From NCBI RefSeq assembly GCF_001668675.1, contig NZ_LZKQ01000127.1, positions 1-64,000 of the forward strand: a DNA stretch of 64,000 bases, written 5' to 3'. Numbering within the stretch: position 1 is the first letter of the stretch; each line of letters begins with the position of its first letter. Below the pieces are notes generated by a model. That model made no database searches, had not been told where the DNA came from, and saw nothing but the letters and a program-made list of their open reading frames with translations. A program made the position numbers and the translations under genes. Origin of the DNA: Mycobacterium asiaticum (lineage in GTDB: Bacteria; Actinomycetota; Actinomycetes; Mycobacteriales; Mycobacteriaceae). Shown one piece after another: positions 1 to 8,031 of the stretch.

Positions 1-1364
1 GCGATCGTTTCTTCGGTAAAGGGCTGCAACGTTTTACCGTGCCCGCGCAACTGTTCGACCGTCTTCAGGAAGGACAGGCACCGATCCAGGGCGTCCTCGA
101 ACGCGCCAACCGACACGCCTAAATGCTCGGAGATCAGTTCGTGTCGCATGGCGGTGATTTCTCGCCGGATCTCCTGCGCGCCATCTGTCCTTCCGAGGGC
201 TTCGATAGCGACGTCGCACTCGCTGTCGAATCCCATCGACCGGTTGTTGAGATTCGACGACCCGATGCGCAACAGCCGATCGTCGACGACCAGCACCTTG
301 GAATGGACATAGATCGGCAGCCCGCCGTCGGTGACGGGGTAATAGATGCCCAGCCGATCATGCTCGTCGGCGGCCCACAGCTCCTGGATCAGCAGATGCC
401 GGGCGCTGTCCATGGCTTGCTGCTCGAGCGGACTTTCCGAACTCCGGGGCAGCACTATCACGACCTCGGGACCGTCGTCTTCGCGAAGACGGCCGGCAAG
501 CGCCTCGGCGAGGTCGCGAGAGGCCAGGTACTGGTTCTCCAGATAGATCACGTCTCGCGCCGCCGCGATCGCGGTGAAGTTGAGCGCCTCCACTTCGCGG
601 ACCTCGGTGCGATCCTCGAGCTCGGGCAGCGTGCGCGCGATTGCGACGTCGACGTCGCGCAGGGACGGCGCCAGCCCGCTCGGCCAGGCGACGTGCTTGG
701 CTTCGACCGGCTCCAGCGTCTGACCGGTCGCGGTCTGCCACCGCTCGCGCGCCTGCTCACCGAGCGCGACGGCGGCGGCGCCGTCGACGGCCAGGGCCAC
801 CTCGTGGCGGGGTCCATAGCCGCGGCCCAACGTCCGCCTGCCCCGGTTGGTGTGCGCATGCTCGCGGGTGTCCCACCGTTCGATGGTGAGGTCGAGTCCA
901 CCGCAGAATGCCACCGCCTCGTCGATCACGGCGATCTTCTGGTGGTGTACCGCGCCGATCGGGTGCGCGCCGTCTACGGCGAACCGTATTCGCTTGCTGC
1001 TGAGACGATTCACCAGCGTCACCGGGGTCAGCCCGTACCAGATACCGTCGAAGGCCGGCAGCAGGCGAAGATTGGATTTCAGCAGGTAGACCTCCAAAGT
1101 TGGCCGCTTCCAGAGCATCCAGTACAGGAAGGCGCCCAGCTGGTTGGGCCCGGGCAGTGTTTTGGTCCCGCGCTCGAACGCCATCCTGGCGTCTAAGTCC
1201 CAGGCGATCAACATGATTCGGTGTCGAGCCCGCAGCATCGCCGCCTTGACGTGACGGAAATAGTCGGCGGCGTCGATGATGCCCGCGAACTGATCGGCCC
1301 GTGCCACTCGCCAGCACGTCTGGCCGGGAATCAACACTCGGTCGTCGCCCACGCCGGCGCTCAA
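1..1364 (-). CDS. Phospholipase D superfamily protein (C-terminus off the left edge)
   Basis: This minus-strand frame is open to base 1, so the C-terminus lies outside the window. Two HKD catalytic signatures are visible, HQKIAVID at about 921-944 and HSKVLVVD at about 282-307; the second is followed by GSSNLNNRS, the usual companion motif. The N-terminal part (AWDLDARM, then RIRFAVDGAHP before the first HKD) matches cardiolipin-synthase-like PLD proteins, which hydrolyse or transfer phosphodiester head groups of phospholipids. An in-frame TAG upstream limits the start. I chose TTG at 1364; GTG at 1352 or 1337 are alternatives and none has a strong ribosome site. No signal peptide is seen. 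It seems unrelated to the catabolic genes that follow. Confidence 0.85.
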   Translation of the reverse strand, partial: MSAGVGDDRVLIPGQTCWRVARADQFAGIIDAADYFRHVKAAMLRARHRIMLIAWDLDARMAFERGTKTLPGPNQLGAFLYWMLWKRPTLEVYLLKSNLRLLPAFDGIWYGLTPVTLVNRLSSKRIRFAVDGAHPIGAVHHQKIAVIDEAVAFCGGLDLTIERWDTREHAHTNRGRRTLGRGYGPRHEVALAVDGAAAVALGEQARERWQTATGQTLEPVEAKHVAWPSGLAPSLRDVDVAIARTLPELEDRTEVREVEALNFTAIAAARDVIYLENQYLASRDLAEALAGRLREDDGPEVVIVLPRSSESPLEQQAMDSARHLLIQELWAADEHDRLGIYYPVTDGGLPIYVHSKVLVVDDRLLRIGSSNLNNRSMGFDSECDVAIEALGRTDGAQEIRREITAMRHELISEHLGVSVGAFEDALDRCLSFLKTVEQLRGHGKTLQPFTEETI

Positions 1365-1482
1365 CCAGTCCGGCGGATCAGGGAGCGCATACTCGTGTGT
1401 CTACCCCGCTGCCGGTGGCCACGCAACGACCCGTGCGCACCCGTGTTTGACTTGGTGCGGATCATCCTGGCGAAAGGTAGCG

Positions 1483-2328
1483 ATGGCAGGCAATTCGGTC
1501 GGCAGAGTCGCCGGCAAGGTCGCATTCATCACCGGCGCGGCACGCGGCCAGGGTCGCGAACACGCGGTCCGGCTGGCCGAGGAGGGCGCGGACATCATCG
1601 CGGTGGATGTCTGCGCGGACATCGACGGCGTGGCCTACCCGGGGGCCACCGAGGACGACCTCGCGGACACCGCCGCCCTGGTGGAGAAGTCGGGACGGCG
1701 CGTCGTCACCGCCAAGGCCGATGTCCGCGACCTGGGAAGTCTCCGCGTCGCGCTCGAACAGGGGGTGGCCGCGGTGGGCGCGATCGACATCGTCGTGGCC
1801 AACGCCGGAATCAGCGGCACCCCGGCGCCGGCGGCCCTGATCGAGAAATCCGCGTGGCAGACGATGCTGGACATCAACTTGACCGGCGTCTGGCAGACCG
1901 TGAAGGCGGCGTTACCGCACATGACCAACGGGGGCGGATCGATCATCCTGGTCAGCTCGATGCTGGGTATTCGCGGCGGCGGCTACATGGCCCACTATGC
2001 GTCGGCGAAACACGCCGTCGTGGGTCTGATGAATTCTTTGGCCAATGAACTTGCGCCGCAGTGGATCCGGGTGAACTCCATTCACCCGGGCAACATTGAG
2101 ACGCCGATGCTGGACAACGAGTGGTTCTGCCGCACCATGCGGCCGGACCTCTCCGATCCGACCGTGCACGATGCGGCCGAGATCATCGGCCAATTCCACC
2201 TGCTGCCCAAGCCACTGATCGAGGCACGCGCTGTCAGCAACGCCGTACTGTTCCTGGCCTCCGATGAGGCGCAGTACATCACCGGGGCGGCACTGCCCGT
2301 CGATGCCGGTGCCGTCGCGAAATTCTGA
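1483..2328 (+). CDS. SDR family oxidoreductase, mycofactocin-coupled type
   Basis: A 281-residue short-chain dehydrogenase. The Rossmann motif TGAARGQG is near residue 17. NAG and the catalytic Ser (VSSM) and YASAK follow in order, and the protein ends in the usual hydrophobic dimer strand. GAARGQG followed by EHA, and an insertion around residues 45-60, are typical of SDRs that keep a tightly bound NAD recycled through the mycofactocin redox system; that assignment rests on family resemblance. The start ATG at 1483 has GAAAGG five bases upstream, better than an in-frame ATG at 1447. It is followed after 6 bp by a SnoaL-like gene and probably oxidises a secondary alcohol. Confidence 0.88.
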   Translation: MAGNSVGRVAGKVAFITGAARGQGREHAVRLAEEGADIIAVDVCADIDGVAYPGATEDDLADTAALVEKSGRRVVTAKADVRDLGSLRVALEQGVAAVGAIDIVVANAGISGTPAPAALIEKSAWQTMLDINLTGVWQTVKAALPHMTNGGGSIILVSSMLGIRGGGYMAHYASAKHAVVGLMNSLANELAPQWIRVNSIHPGNIETPMLDNEWFCRTMRPDLSDPTVHDAAEIIGQFHLLPKPLIEARAVSNAVLFLASDEAQYITGAALPVDAGAVAKF

Positions 2329-2334
2329 AAAGCG

Positions 2335-2874
2335 ATGACGACGACCGATCCCATACCGCAGGAGATGATCGACGAGTATCACCTCCGAAAGCTCGTTCAT
2401 GCCTATTGCCGCGCCGTCGACCGCGGCGACATCGACGGACTCCGGAGTCTCTATCACCACGACGCGCTCGACAGCCACGGAGCATTCTCGACGGGCACCG
2501 CGGACCAATTCCTGCGACAACTCAGCGCCTCGCGTCCCCACATCCGGATGATGCAGCACCACATCACCACGATGAACTTCGCGGTCGCCGGGCAGCGGGC
2601 CGAAGGCGAGATCTATTCACTCGCGGTGCACACCCTGGCCGGGCGTAGCCGGGACATCGATCTCATCATCGGCGGCCGCTACCTGGACAAGTACGAGAAG
2701 CGCAGTGGCGCATGGAAATTCATCGAGCGGACGATCGTGACGGATTGGGCGCGGGTGAGCGATCCCTCCGCGATGGACTCCAGCCATCCGATCACCAGAG
2801 ACACACTCCATGGTGCGCTCGACGACAACGATCCGTCCTATCGGTTCTTCGCGCTGCTCAATTCTGGCGACTGA
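2335..2874 (+). CDS. SnoaL-like / NTF2-fold protein
   Basis: A 179-residue protein with the SnoaL_4/NTF2-like pattern: an N-terminal helix pair containing YCRAVDRGDIDGL, then LYHHDALDSHGAF, a central HHITTMNFAV strand and a C-terminal WKFIERTIVTDW strand. Family members are small cone-shaped domains acting as isomerases, hydratases or dehydratase-like enzymes, or simply as ligand binders. The gene lies 6 bp after an SDR gene, so the two are probably cotranscribed and may act on the same alcohol or ketone. It overlaps the convergent LLM gene by 17 bp. Function beyond the fold is unknown. Confidence 0.8.
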   Translation: MTTTDPIPQEMIDEYHLRKLVHAYCRAVDRGDIDGLRSLYHHDALDSHGAFSTGTADQFLRQLSASRPHIRMMQHHITTMNFAVAGQRAEGEIYSLAVHTLAGRSRDIDLIIGGRYLDKYEKRSGAWKFIERTIVTDWARVSDPSAMDSSHPITRDTLHGALDDNDPSYRFFALLNSGD

Positions 2875-3739
2875 TCAACTCGTCGGCGAACCGGTCGATG
2901 AACCCGTCCAGCGGGGACTTGCCAACCGGTCGGATGACGAACTTCGTCAGTCCAGCATCCAGGTAGGCGTCGAGCTGCCGATGCAGCGCGTCCCACCCGG
3001 CCGCCACCAACTGACCGGGTTCCACGTCGGGGCGACGCCGACGCACCGCCGCGACCAGTTCCTCGGGTAGGTCTCCATCGGCGACCGCCAACGAGATGCC
3101 GAAGTGATCCGCGTCGATATGCCGACCCGCGTCCGCCGCGGCACGTTCGATCGCCGCACGCCCCCGCCCTGCTTCTTCGGGGGTGAGGAAGCTGCCCAGC
3201 CAACCGTCGGCCAGGGCGCCGATGCGGCGGAACGCCGCCGCCGAGGACCCACCCAGCCAAATGTCCAGGGGCGGCACCGGCCGCGGCGCGACCTCGGCCC
3301 CACGCACCGTGAAGAACCTGCCGGCGTAACTGGCCGAATCCTCGATCAGGGCTGCGCGCAACACCTTCAGTGACTCGTCGAACACCTCCGCCCGCTGGCC
3401 GTCCGGCACCACGAATACCTCACGTTCAGCGGGAATCGCCGACCGCAACCCGAACGCCGGAAGCACCCGCTTGGGCGCCAGCGCAGCCAGCGAGGCGAGC
3501 GCCTTGGCGACCAGTACCGGATGGCGACCCGGCAAGACCGCGACCGAAGTGCCGACTTTCAGCCGGTTGGTGCGCGCCAGCGCATAGGCCATGCCCACCA
3601 TGGGATCCACCGCCGGGGAGTAGACAAGCTCGGAGAACCACAACGAGTCCACACCACTGGATTCCAACCGGTCGACGATCTCGGCGAGCTGCCCGGGAGC
3701 GGTGTCCGCACCCAGTCCGATCCCGAATCGAATCTTCAC
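2858..3739 (-). CDS. LLM class F420- or flavin-dependent oxidoreductase
   Basis: A 293-residue luciferase-like TIM-barrel protein. Typical elements are FGIGLGADTAPGQ at the N-terminus, GVDSLWFSELVYSP, the LKVGTSVAVLPGRHP strand, and PPLDIWLGGSS near residue 180. Mycobacterial members mostly use F420 or FMN to move hydride or insert oxygen. The first ATG (3745) directly abuts AAGGAG and is too close to use; GTG at 3739 has the right 6-base spacing. Its ribosome site lies inside a 10-bp stem (3746-3784), so translation may be structure-controlled. The gene is downstream of SRPBCC and TetR genes on the same strand and is probably in their operon. Confidence 0.87.
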   Translation of the reverse strand: MKIRFGIGLGADTAPGQLAEIVDRLESSGVDSLWFSELVYSPAVDPMVGMAYALARTNRLKVGTSVAVLPGRHPVLVAKALASLAALAPKRVLPAFGLRSAIPAEREVFVVPDGQRAEVFDESLKVLRAALIEDSASYAGRFFTVRGAEVAPRPVPPLDIWLGGSSAAAFRRIGALADGWLGSFLTPEEAGRGRAAIERAAADAGRHIDADHFGISLAVADGDLPEELVAAVRRRRPDVEPGQLVAAGWDALHRQLDAYLDAGLTKFVIRPVGKSPLDGFIDRFADELISRQN

Positions 3740-3745
3740 GCGCAT

Positions 3746-3784
3746 CTCCTTACGTGTGGCTACGAACCTATCCAACGTAAGGAG
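3746..3784 (-). promoter_or_regulatory. Hairpin sequestering the ribosome site of the LLM gene
   Basis: CTCCTTACGT (3746-3755) and ACGTAAGGAG (3775-3784) are a perfect 10-bp inverted repeat around a 19-base loop. In the minus-strand mRNA the 3' arm contains AAGGAG, the ribosome site of the following LLM gene, so the stem would hide it. It sits in the 49-bp gap after the TetR stop codon. It could reduce translation of the third gene of the operon, act as a thermosensor, or be an operator-like DNA palindrome. No U-tract follows, which argues against a terminator. Confidence 0.55.
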
Positions 3785-3788
3785 GCGA

Positions 3789-4340
3789 CTATTTGCGTCC
3801 CGGTCGCCGCAAGAGATCGGCAAATGCCTGCGCGGCGGCGCCCACCCCGCTGTCGTCGTCGGTGGCGACCAGGTCGAGCAGCAAGCCGCGCGTGACCGCC
3901 AGGCCGAGGCGCACCAGCGCCGGGTTGTCCGTACCGCCGGCAGCCGTTTCCGCCTCCGCCAGCCAGGTATCCACCGCGCCCGGCACCATGCGGACGAAGG
4001 GCTCCTCGCCCTGGGCGCCCCGAGAGTAGCACTCGAAAAAGAGCCGTTCGAACGGCCTCAGGTCAGGACGGCACAGCACTGTCCACATCGCGGTGAAAGC
4101 GTCGGCCGGCTCACCCGGCAAGTCGGCCAGGATCGCCATCTGGCGACGTTCGACCTCCTCCACGATCGCAATAAACAAGTCGTCACGGGAGGTGAAGTGG
4201 TGCAGCAGCATGCGGTGACTGGTGCCGACGGCGGCCGCCACGTCGCGCAGCGACCGGTCCCCGATGCCGCCCGCGGCGAAGTCCGCGACGAGCGCGTCGA
4301 GCAGCTCCTGGCGCCGCTTGAGGTCAGGAGTGCGGGCCAA
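3789..4340 (-). CDS. TetR family transcriptional regulator
   Basis: A 183-residue regulator. The N-terminal helix-turn-helix spans about residues 10-55, with RSLRDVAAAVGTSHRMLLHHF as the recognition segment (HHF for the usual YYHF), followed by a divergent ligand-binding domain (FERLFFECYSRG, then the tail FADLLRRPGRK). Its start overlaps the end of the SRPBCC gene by 17 bp and the LLM gene follows, so it belongs to that operon. A palindrome at 4766-4790 in front of the operon is its likely operator, giving autoregulation plus control of the divergent DUF2855 gene. The ligand is unknown. Confidence 0.88.
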   Translation of the reverse strand: MARTPDLKRRQELLDALVADFAAGGIGDRSLRDVAAAVGTSHRMLLHHFTSRDDLFIAIVEEVERRQMAILADLPGEPADAFTAMWTVLCRPDLRPFERLFFECYSRGAQGEEPFVRMVPGAVDTWLAEAETAAGGTDNPALVRLGLAVTRGLLLDLVATDDDSGVGAAAQAFADLLRRPGRK

Positions 4341-4779
4341 GGGATTGCCGGGACCGCTCGCTGCGGGCCTTGAGGCCCTGTGCCTCCAGCTCCAGGTAGC
4401 GCCGAGTGGTGCGCAGCATGAGTCGGCCGACCAGGGCGCCCACCGGCCCTCGCTGGTCGAGCTCCTGACTTACCAGCGTTCGTCCCTCGCCGAGCGGTGT
4501 CACCGTATGGCTGGCCGTTGTGGTGCCGCCGGGGGAGCGCTGCACCCAGGTCCACGAGACGCCGGGAACCAATTCGCTTACCTCCCAGACGAGTTTGGGC
4601 ATCCGGGGCTGCTTGATCTCGAAACGTCTGCCGACCGCGAGCGCGGATCCGTCCAGGCCGGCCAGGCGGGTGACCGAGGCGGTCCACTCCGGCCAGCGTT
4701 CGACATCGGTGAACACGTCCCACACCAAGGTTGCGGGTGCGTCGATCTCCACGCTGCTCTTCGTAATCATGTACCGCAT
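4324..4779 (-). CDS. SRPBCC family protein (polyketide cyclase/START fold)
   Basis: A 151-residue protein that opens with SSVEIDAPATLVWDVFTDVERWPEWT, the classic first strand and helices of the SRPBCC/polyketide cyclase-2 fold (quoted here as a pattern beginning SSVEIDAPATLVWDVF). It continues with VSWTWVQRSPGG and a C-terminal helix LMLRTTRRYLELEAQGL lining the hydrophobic cavity. Such proteins bind or cyclise lipophilic ligands. The first ATG (4779) lies inside the TetR-type palindrome and a second ATG (4770) is three codons on; no ribosome site precedes either, so a leaderless transcript is likely. It is the first gene of an SRPBCC-TetR-LLM operon. Confidence 0.83.
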   Translation of the reverse strand: MRYMITKSSVEIDAPATLVWDVFTDVERWPEWTASVTRLAGLDGSALAVGRRFEIKQPRMPKLVWEVSELVPGVSWTWVQRSPGGTTTASHTVTPLGEGRTLVSQELDQRGPVGALVGRLMLRTTRRYLELEAQGLKARSERSRQSLGPHS

Positions 4780-4790
4780 GGTACATCATT
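4766..4790. promoter_or_regulatory. Palindromic operator of the 3789-4340 TetR regulator
   Basis: ATGTACC (4769-4775) and GGTACAT (4780-4786) are perfect 7-bp arms around GCAT. AAT and ATT extend the symmetry one base further out (AAT-N-arm and arm-N-ATT). The site covers the first codons of the SRPBCC gene and lies about 30 bp from the divergent DUF2855 start at 4819. This size and symmetry fit a TetR dimer site. Assigning it to the neighbouring regulator is inference from position. Confidence 0.7.
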
Positions 4791-4818
4791 AAGTGGACGG
4801 GCGGCTAGGCTGACGGCC

Positions 4819-5886
4819 ATGGATTTCGAGTTGAGCCGCACCGATCTGCATCAGACCCGCTTCCTTTCCGACGCCGCGCCATCGCCGCAGGGCGGCCAGG
4901 TGCTGCTTCGCGTCGAGTCCTTCGGGCTGACCGCTAACAACATCACCTACGCCGTGTTCGGCGAGGCGATGCGCTACTGGGACTTCTTCCCCGCCTCAGA
5001 CCCGCAGTGGGGCAAGCTCAACGTCTGGGGCTACGCACACGTCGAGCAGTCGCGGCATCCCGACCTGGCCGACGGCATGCGGGTCTACGGCTATCTGCCG
5101 TGTGCCAGCCACCTGTTGGTCACGCCGGACCGCATCAACGAAAAGGGCTTCGTCGACGCCGCGCCGCACCGGGCCGCGTTGCCCTCGGCCTACCAGGGAT
5201 ACCGCGACGTCCGAACCGATCCGGTCTATTCGGCTGACCGCGAGGCGGAGCACATCCTGTTCTTCCCGCTCTTTTTCACGTCGTTCCTCATCGACGACTT
5301 CGTCTCGGACGAAGGCTTTTTCGGGGCGGACACCATCGTCATCTCCAGCGCTTCGTCGAAGACCGCGATCATCGCGGCCTACCTACTCGCCAAGCGGCAG
5401 GGTATCCACGTCGTCGGTCTGACGTCGGCGGGCAACCGGGGTTTCGTCGAGGGACTCGATATCTATGACTCGGTTGTCCTGTATGACGACATCGCTGCGT
5501 TGCCGGGTGACCGTGCCGTCTACATCGACATCTCCGGTGACGGCGCGGTCCGCACCGCGGTGCATTCCCATTACGGCGACCGTCTTGCCCACAGCTCCGC
5601 GGTCGGCATGACCCACTGGACGCAGATGGCGCACGACAGCGGCGAGCTCGCGGGACCCAAGCCCGTCTTTTTCTTCGCCCCGGATCGCATCAAGAAGCGC
5701 GGCGCCGATTGGGGCACCGCCAAACTCGACGAGCAGGTCGCCGACGCATGGGGGCCGTTCGCCGATTGGGCATCGAAATGGCTACGGGTGGAGCGCATCT
5801 CGAGCCAGGACGAGATCGGGCGGGCCTACCTGGAACTGCTCGACGGGAAGGTGGACCCGACAGCCGGCACCATCGTGGAGCTGTAG
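4819..5886 (+). CDS. DUF2855 family protein
   Basis: A 355-residue protein of the DUF2855 family, which resembles medium-chain dehydrogenases in fold: an N-terminal GroES-like part (VLLRVESFGLTANNITYAVFG), and a central TIVISSASSKTAIIAAYLL segment resembling a nucleotide-binding turn, although a clean GxGxxG is absent. No function is established that I know of. The ATG at 4819 gives the best match to family length; a longer in-frame extension upstream crosses the regulatory region and is rejected. It diverges from the TetR-controlled operon and shares its operator region. A DUF4345 membrane protein follows 8 bp downstream. Confidence 0.82.
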   Translation: MDFELSRTDLHQTRFLSDAAPSPQGGQVLLRVESFGLTANNITYAVFGEAMRYWDFFPASDPQWGKLNVWGYAHVEQSRHPDLADGMRVYGYLPCASHLLVTPDRINEKGFVDAAPHRAALPSAYQGYRDVRTDPVYSADREAEHILFFPLFFTSFLIDDFVSDEGFFGADTIVISSASSKTAIIAAYLLAKRQGIHVVGLTSAGNRGFVEGLDIYDSVVLYDDIAALPGDRAVYIDISGDGAVRTAVHSHYGDRLAHSSAVGMTHWTQMAHDSGELAGPKPVFFFAPDRIKKRGADWGTAKLDEQVADAWGPFADWASKWLRVERISSQDEIGRAYLELLDGKVDPTAGTIVEL

Positions 5887-5894
5887 GAGGACAC

Positions 5895-6260
5895 GTGACG
5901 CTCACCGTGCTCGTCGTGACCGCGGCATTTTTCCTCGGCATGGGCGTCTACACGCTCGCCGCGCCGGCCCGGATGATCGGGGTGTTCGGCATCGCGCTGC
6001 CGGAACGCACGTCGCGCTCCGAGGTGCGGGCCGTCTACGGCGGCTTCGGCTGTGCGATCGCGGGTGCGCTGGCCTTCGCCGCCGTCGACTCGAGCTCACG
6101 CAGTGGGATCATGTTGACCGTCGGACTGGCGTTGGGTGGCATGGCCGTCGGTCGGTTGGTCTCGGCCGTCATCGAAGGCCGAACCCCGTTTTATCCCAAC
6201 TGGTTCTACTTCCTCGTCGAAACCGTCGCCGCCACCGCCCTGTTGCTCACCTCAAGCTAA
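5895..6260 (+). CDS. DUF4345 family membrane protein
   Basis: A 121-residue integral membrane protein with four predicted helices: residues about 3-20, 45-65, 70-90 and 100-120, separated by ARMIGVFGIALPERTSRSEVRAVYGG, of which the segment SEVRAVYGGFG is typical of DUF4345. The GTG start at 5895 has a strong AGGAGG at 5885-5890; the upstream DUF2855 stop is in the same stretch, so the two are cotranscribed. The family has no known activity. It overlaps the convergent nitroreductase gene by 4 bp. Confidence 0.8.
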   Translation: MTLTVLVVTAAFFLGMGVYTLAAPARMIGVFGIALPERTSRSEVRAVYGGFGCAIAGALAFAAVDSSSRSGIMLTVGLALGGMAVGRLVSAVIEGRTPFYPNWFYFLVETVAATALLLTSS

Positions 6261-6922
6261 CCCTCGGGCGAACTGCCGGGCCAGGGGTTGTCCCACCGGT
6301 CGGTCACCGCTACCTCCGACACCGGCTTGCGCCGGACCGGGCGGTGTCCGCCTTTCGGCCAGCCCGCGGTGAGCAGCGCGGCGATCTGCCAGTCGTCGGG
6401 AATGGCTGCGACGGTTCGCAATTCGCCCTCGCAAGAGGAGTGCCACAAGGTGATCGCCGCACCCAGTCCTTGCGCGCGGGCGGCAAGCAGGAAGTTCTGC
6501 ACCGCGGGGAAAATCGAACCTCCCTGTTGGAGTTCGGCAGCCCCGGGCTGGGGACGGATGCAGAACAGCACCAGCACGGGCGCCGCTCCCCCGGTGCGCG
6601 TGTGCTCGGCCATGGTGCGCAGCGCGCGCGACTTCGGGTCGTCGGCCCCGTCGTCGGGCATCGAGAGGTGGTAGAAATCGGTCATCGCCTGCCAGGTTCG
6701 GTTCGCCCCGGCGGTCACGATCCCGCGGGCCGCCGCGGATTTGAGCACGACGAACTTCCACGGCTGTTGGTTGCCGCCGGACGGAGCCCAGGTGGCGGCC
6801 AGCAGACACCGCTCGAGCACGTGGTCGGGCACGGGTTCGTCGCGATAGCGCCGCACGGCAGAAGCGGTGCGCATGACGTCCCACAGGTCGACAGCCGTTC
6901 GCCGCCCCGACGCCGCAGTCAT
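6257..6922 (-). CDS. Nitroreductase family protein
   Basis: A 221-residue FMN-dependent nitroreductase-fold protein. The N-terminal TASAVRRYRDEPV carries the phosphate-binding Arg residues. ATWAPSGGNQQPWKFVVL is the family signature for FMN binding, and GSIFPAVQNFLLAARAQG plus GLGAAITLW form the helix and strand beside the flavin. Members reduce nitro groups, quinones or enoates with NAD(P)H. The start ATG at 6922 overlaps the stop of the upstream DapB-like gene (ATGA), indicating translational coupling in the operon acyl-CoA dehydrogenase, DapB-like reductase, nitroreductase. Confidence 0.88.
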   Translation of the reverse strand: MTAASGRRTAVDLWDVMRTASAVRRYRDEPVPDHVLERCLLAATWAPSGGNQQPWKFVVLKSAAARGIVTAGANRTWQAMTDFYHLSMPDDGADDPKSRALRTMAEHTRTGGAAPVLVLFCIRPQPGAAELQQGGSIFPAVQNFLLAARAQGLGAAITLWHSSCEGELRTVAAIPDDWQIAALLTAGWPKGGHRPVRRKPVSEVAVTDRWDNPWPGSSPEG

Positions 6923-8031
6923 GCTTGTCGCAGTCCCGGCAGGACCCCACGCCACTGCGCGCCGCGCATGGGACCAGTGACCAGCGGCAGGTCCAGTGTG
7001 GACAGCAGGCCCGGTGGCGCGGCAATGACGGCGGGAATGGCGTTCAGTTCACGCATCACGGTCGCGTAGGTCAGGCCGCGCATATTGTTTCCGCGGCCGT
7101 GCATTTCGATGTCGACTGTGTAGGTGGGCAACCCGTCGACGATGACGCGATATCCGCCGTGCGGCGAGGGGTGCCGGGGCCAGTGCGGAGCTGCCCCTTC
7201 GCCCATGCGAGTGAAGTGTTCGAGCACGACGCGCTCCTCACCGTCGACGAGGCCCGCGAGTTTGAACCGCATCGCGCCCATCGTTCCCGGCTCGATCCAG
7301 CCGGAGGCAACCTCGTAACGCTCTGTGGCCAGCCATTTTTCGATGGTGGTCTCGACGCGGTCGAGCGGCAGTCCGAGGCCGTCGGCAACCAGGTGCACGA
7401 TCGGCCCCCACAATGCGGTGAGCCGCTCGGTGTCGAAGAGCGGCGCCGGGTGGTCAGGTGGGTGGGCGAATCCCATGAAGTCGAACATGATGTCCGGCTG
7501 GTTGATCGGGCCGTAGTCGAGTATCTCCAGCATGGTGATCTTGTCGACACGGCTGCTGAAGCCGGTCATCGTCAGCGCGATGACGTCGTTGGCCCAACCG
7601 GGGTCCACCCCGCTGTTGAAGAAACTGGTGTTGCCCTCACGGCACGCCGCGGCCAACAGATCGACGGTTTCGCGGTCAGCGGCGGGCGGGTAGCACATCG
7701 GCACCAGTGAGGTACACACCACATGCTTGCCGGCGCGCAGGCAGCGTGCGATGTCCTGTGCCGCTTCGGAATAGCGATAGTCGCCGGACGCGAAGTAGGC
7801 CACCACGTCTGCGTCACCGGCCAGCGTGGCTGCGATGTCACGGGTGGCGACGACACCGGTCTCCGACATGCCGCACAACTCGCCGGCGTCCTTGCCCTCT
7901 TTGGCCTCGGAATACACGACCACTCCGGAAAGCTCCAGGCCCGGGTGGGCGATGAGGGCACGCAATGCACCGACCCCGACCTGCCCGGGGCCCCAGAGAA
8001 TCACTTTCGGTTTACGATGTCCGTCGGCCAC
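6919..8031 (-). CDS. DapB-like NAD(P)-dependent dehydrogenase (paralog 1)
   Basis: A 370-residue protein with an N-terminal Rossmann domain (KVILWGPGQVGVGAL, residues about 9-23) resembling dihydrodipicolinate reductase and 2,4-diaminopentanoate dehydrogenase, then GKHVVCTSLVPM, the SGVDPGWAND loop, and a long C-terminal domain ending in VIAAPPGLLSTLDLPL. Mycobacteria carry many such paralogs of unknown substrate; four occur here (also at 50957, 55844 and 58300). The GTG at 8031 overlaps the preceding acyl-CoA dehydrogenase gene by 20 bp. The conserved PNG-type end AAPPG is shared by all four copies. Confidence 0.82.
   Translation of the reverse strand: MADGHRKPKVILWGPGQVGVGALRALIAHPGLELSGVVVYSEAKEGKDAGELCGMSETGVVATRDIAATLAGDADVVAYFASGDYRYSEAAQDIARCLRAGKHVVCTSLVPMCYPPAADRETVDLLAAACREGNTSFFNSGVDPGWANDVIALTMTGFSSRVDKITMLEILDYGPINQPDIMFDFMGFAHPPDHPAPLFDTERLTALWGPIVHLVADGLGLPLDRVETTIEKWLATERYEVASGWIEPGTMGAMRFKLAGLVDGEERVVLEHFTRMGEGAAPHWPRHPSPHGGYRVIVDGLPTYTVDIEMHGRGNNMRGLTYATVMRELNAIPAVIAAPPGLLSTLDLPLVTGPMRGAQWRGVLPGLRQA

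Noticed and set aside
123..1196. 357-residue plus-strand ORF over the left edge
   Set aside because: It is antisense to the phospholipase D frame, which shows both HKD motifs; the plus-strand translation has no recognisable domain.
4222..5886. Long N-terminal extension of the DUF2855 gene
   Set aside because: It would run through the SRPBCC and TetR genes and their operator; ATG 4819 matches family length.
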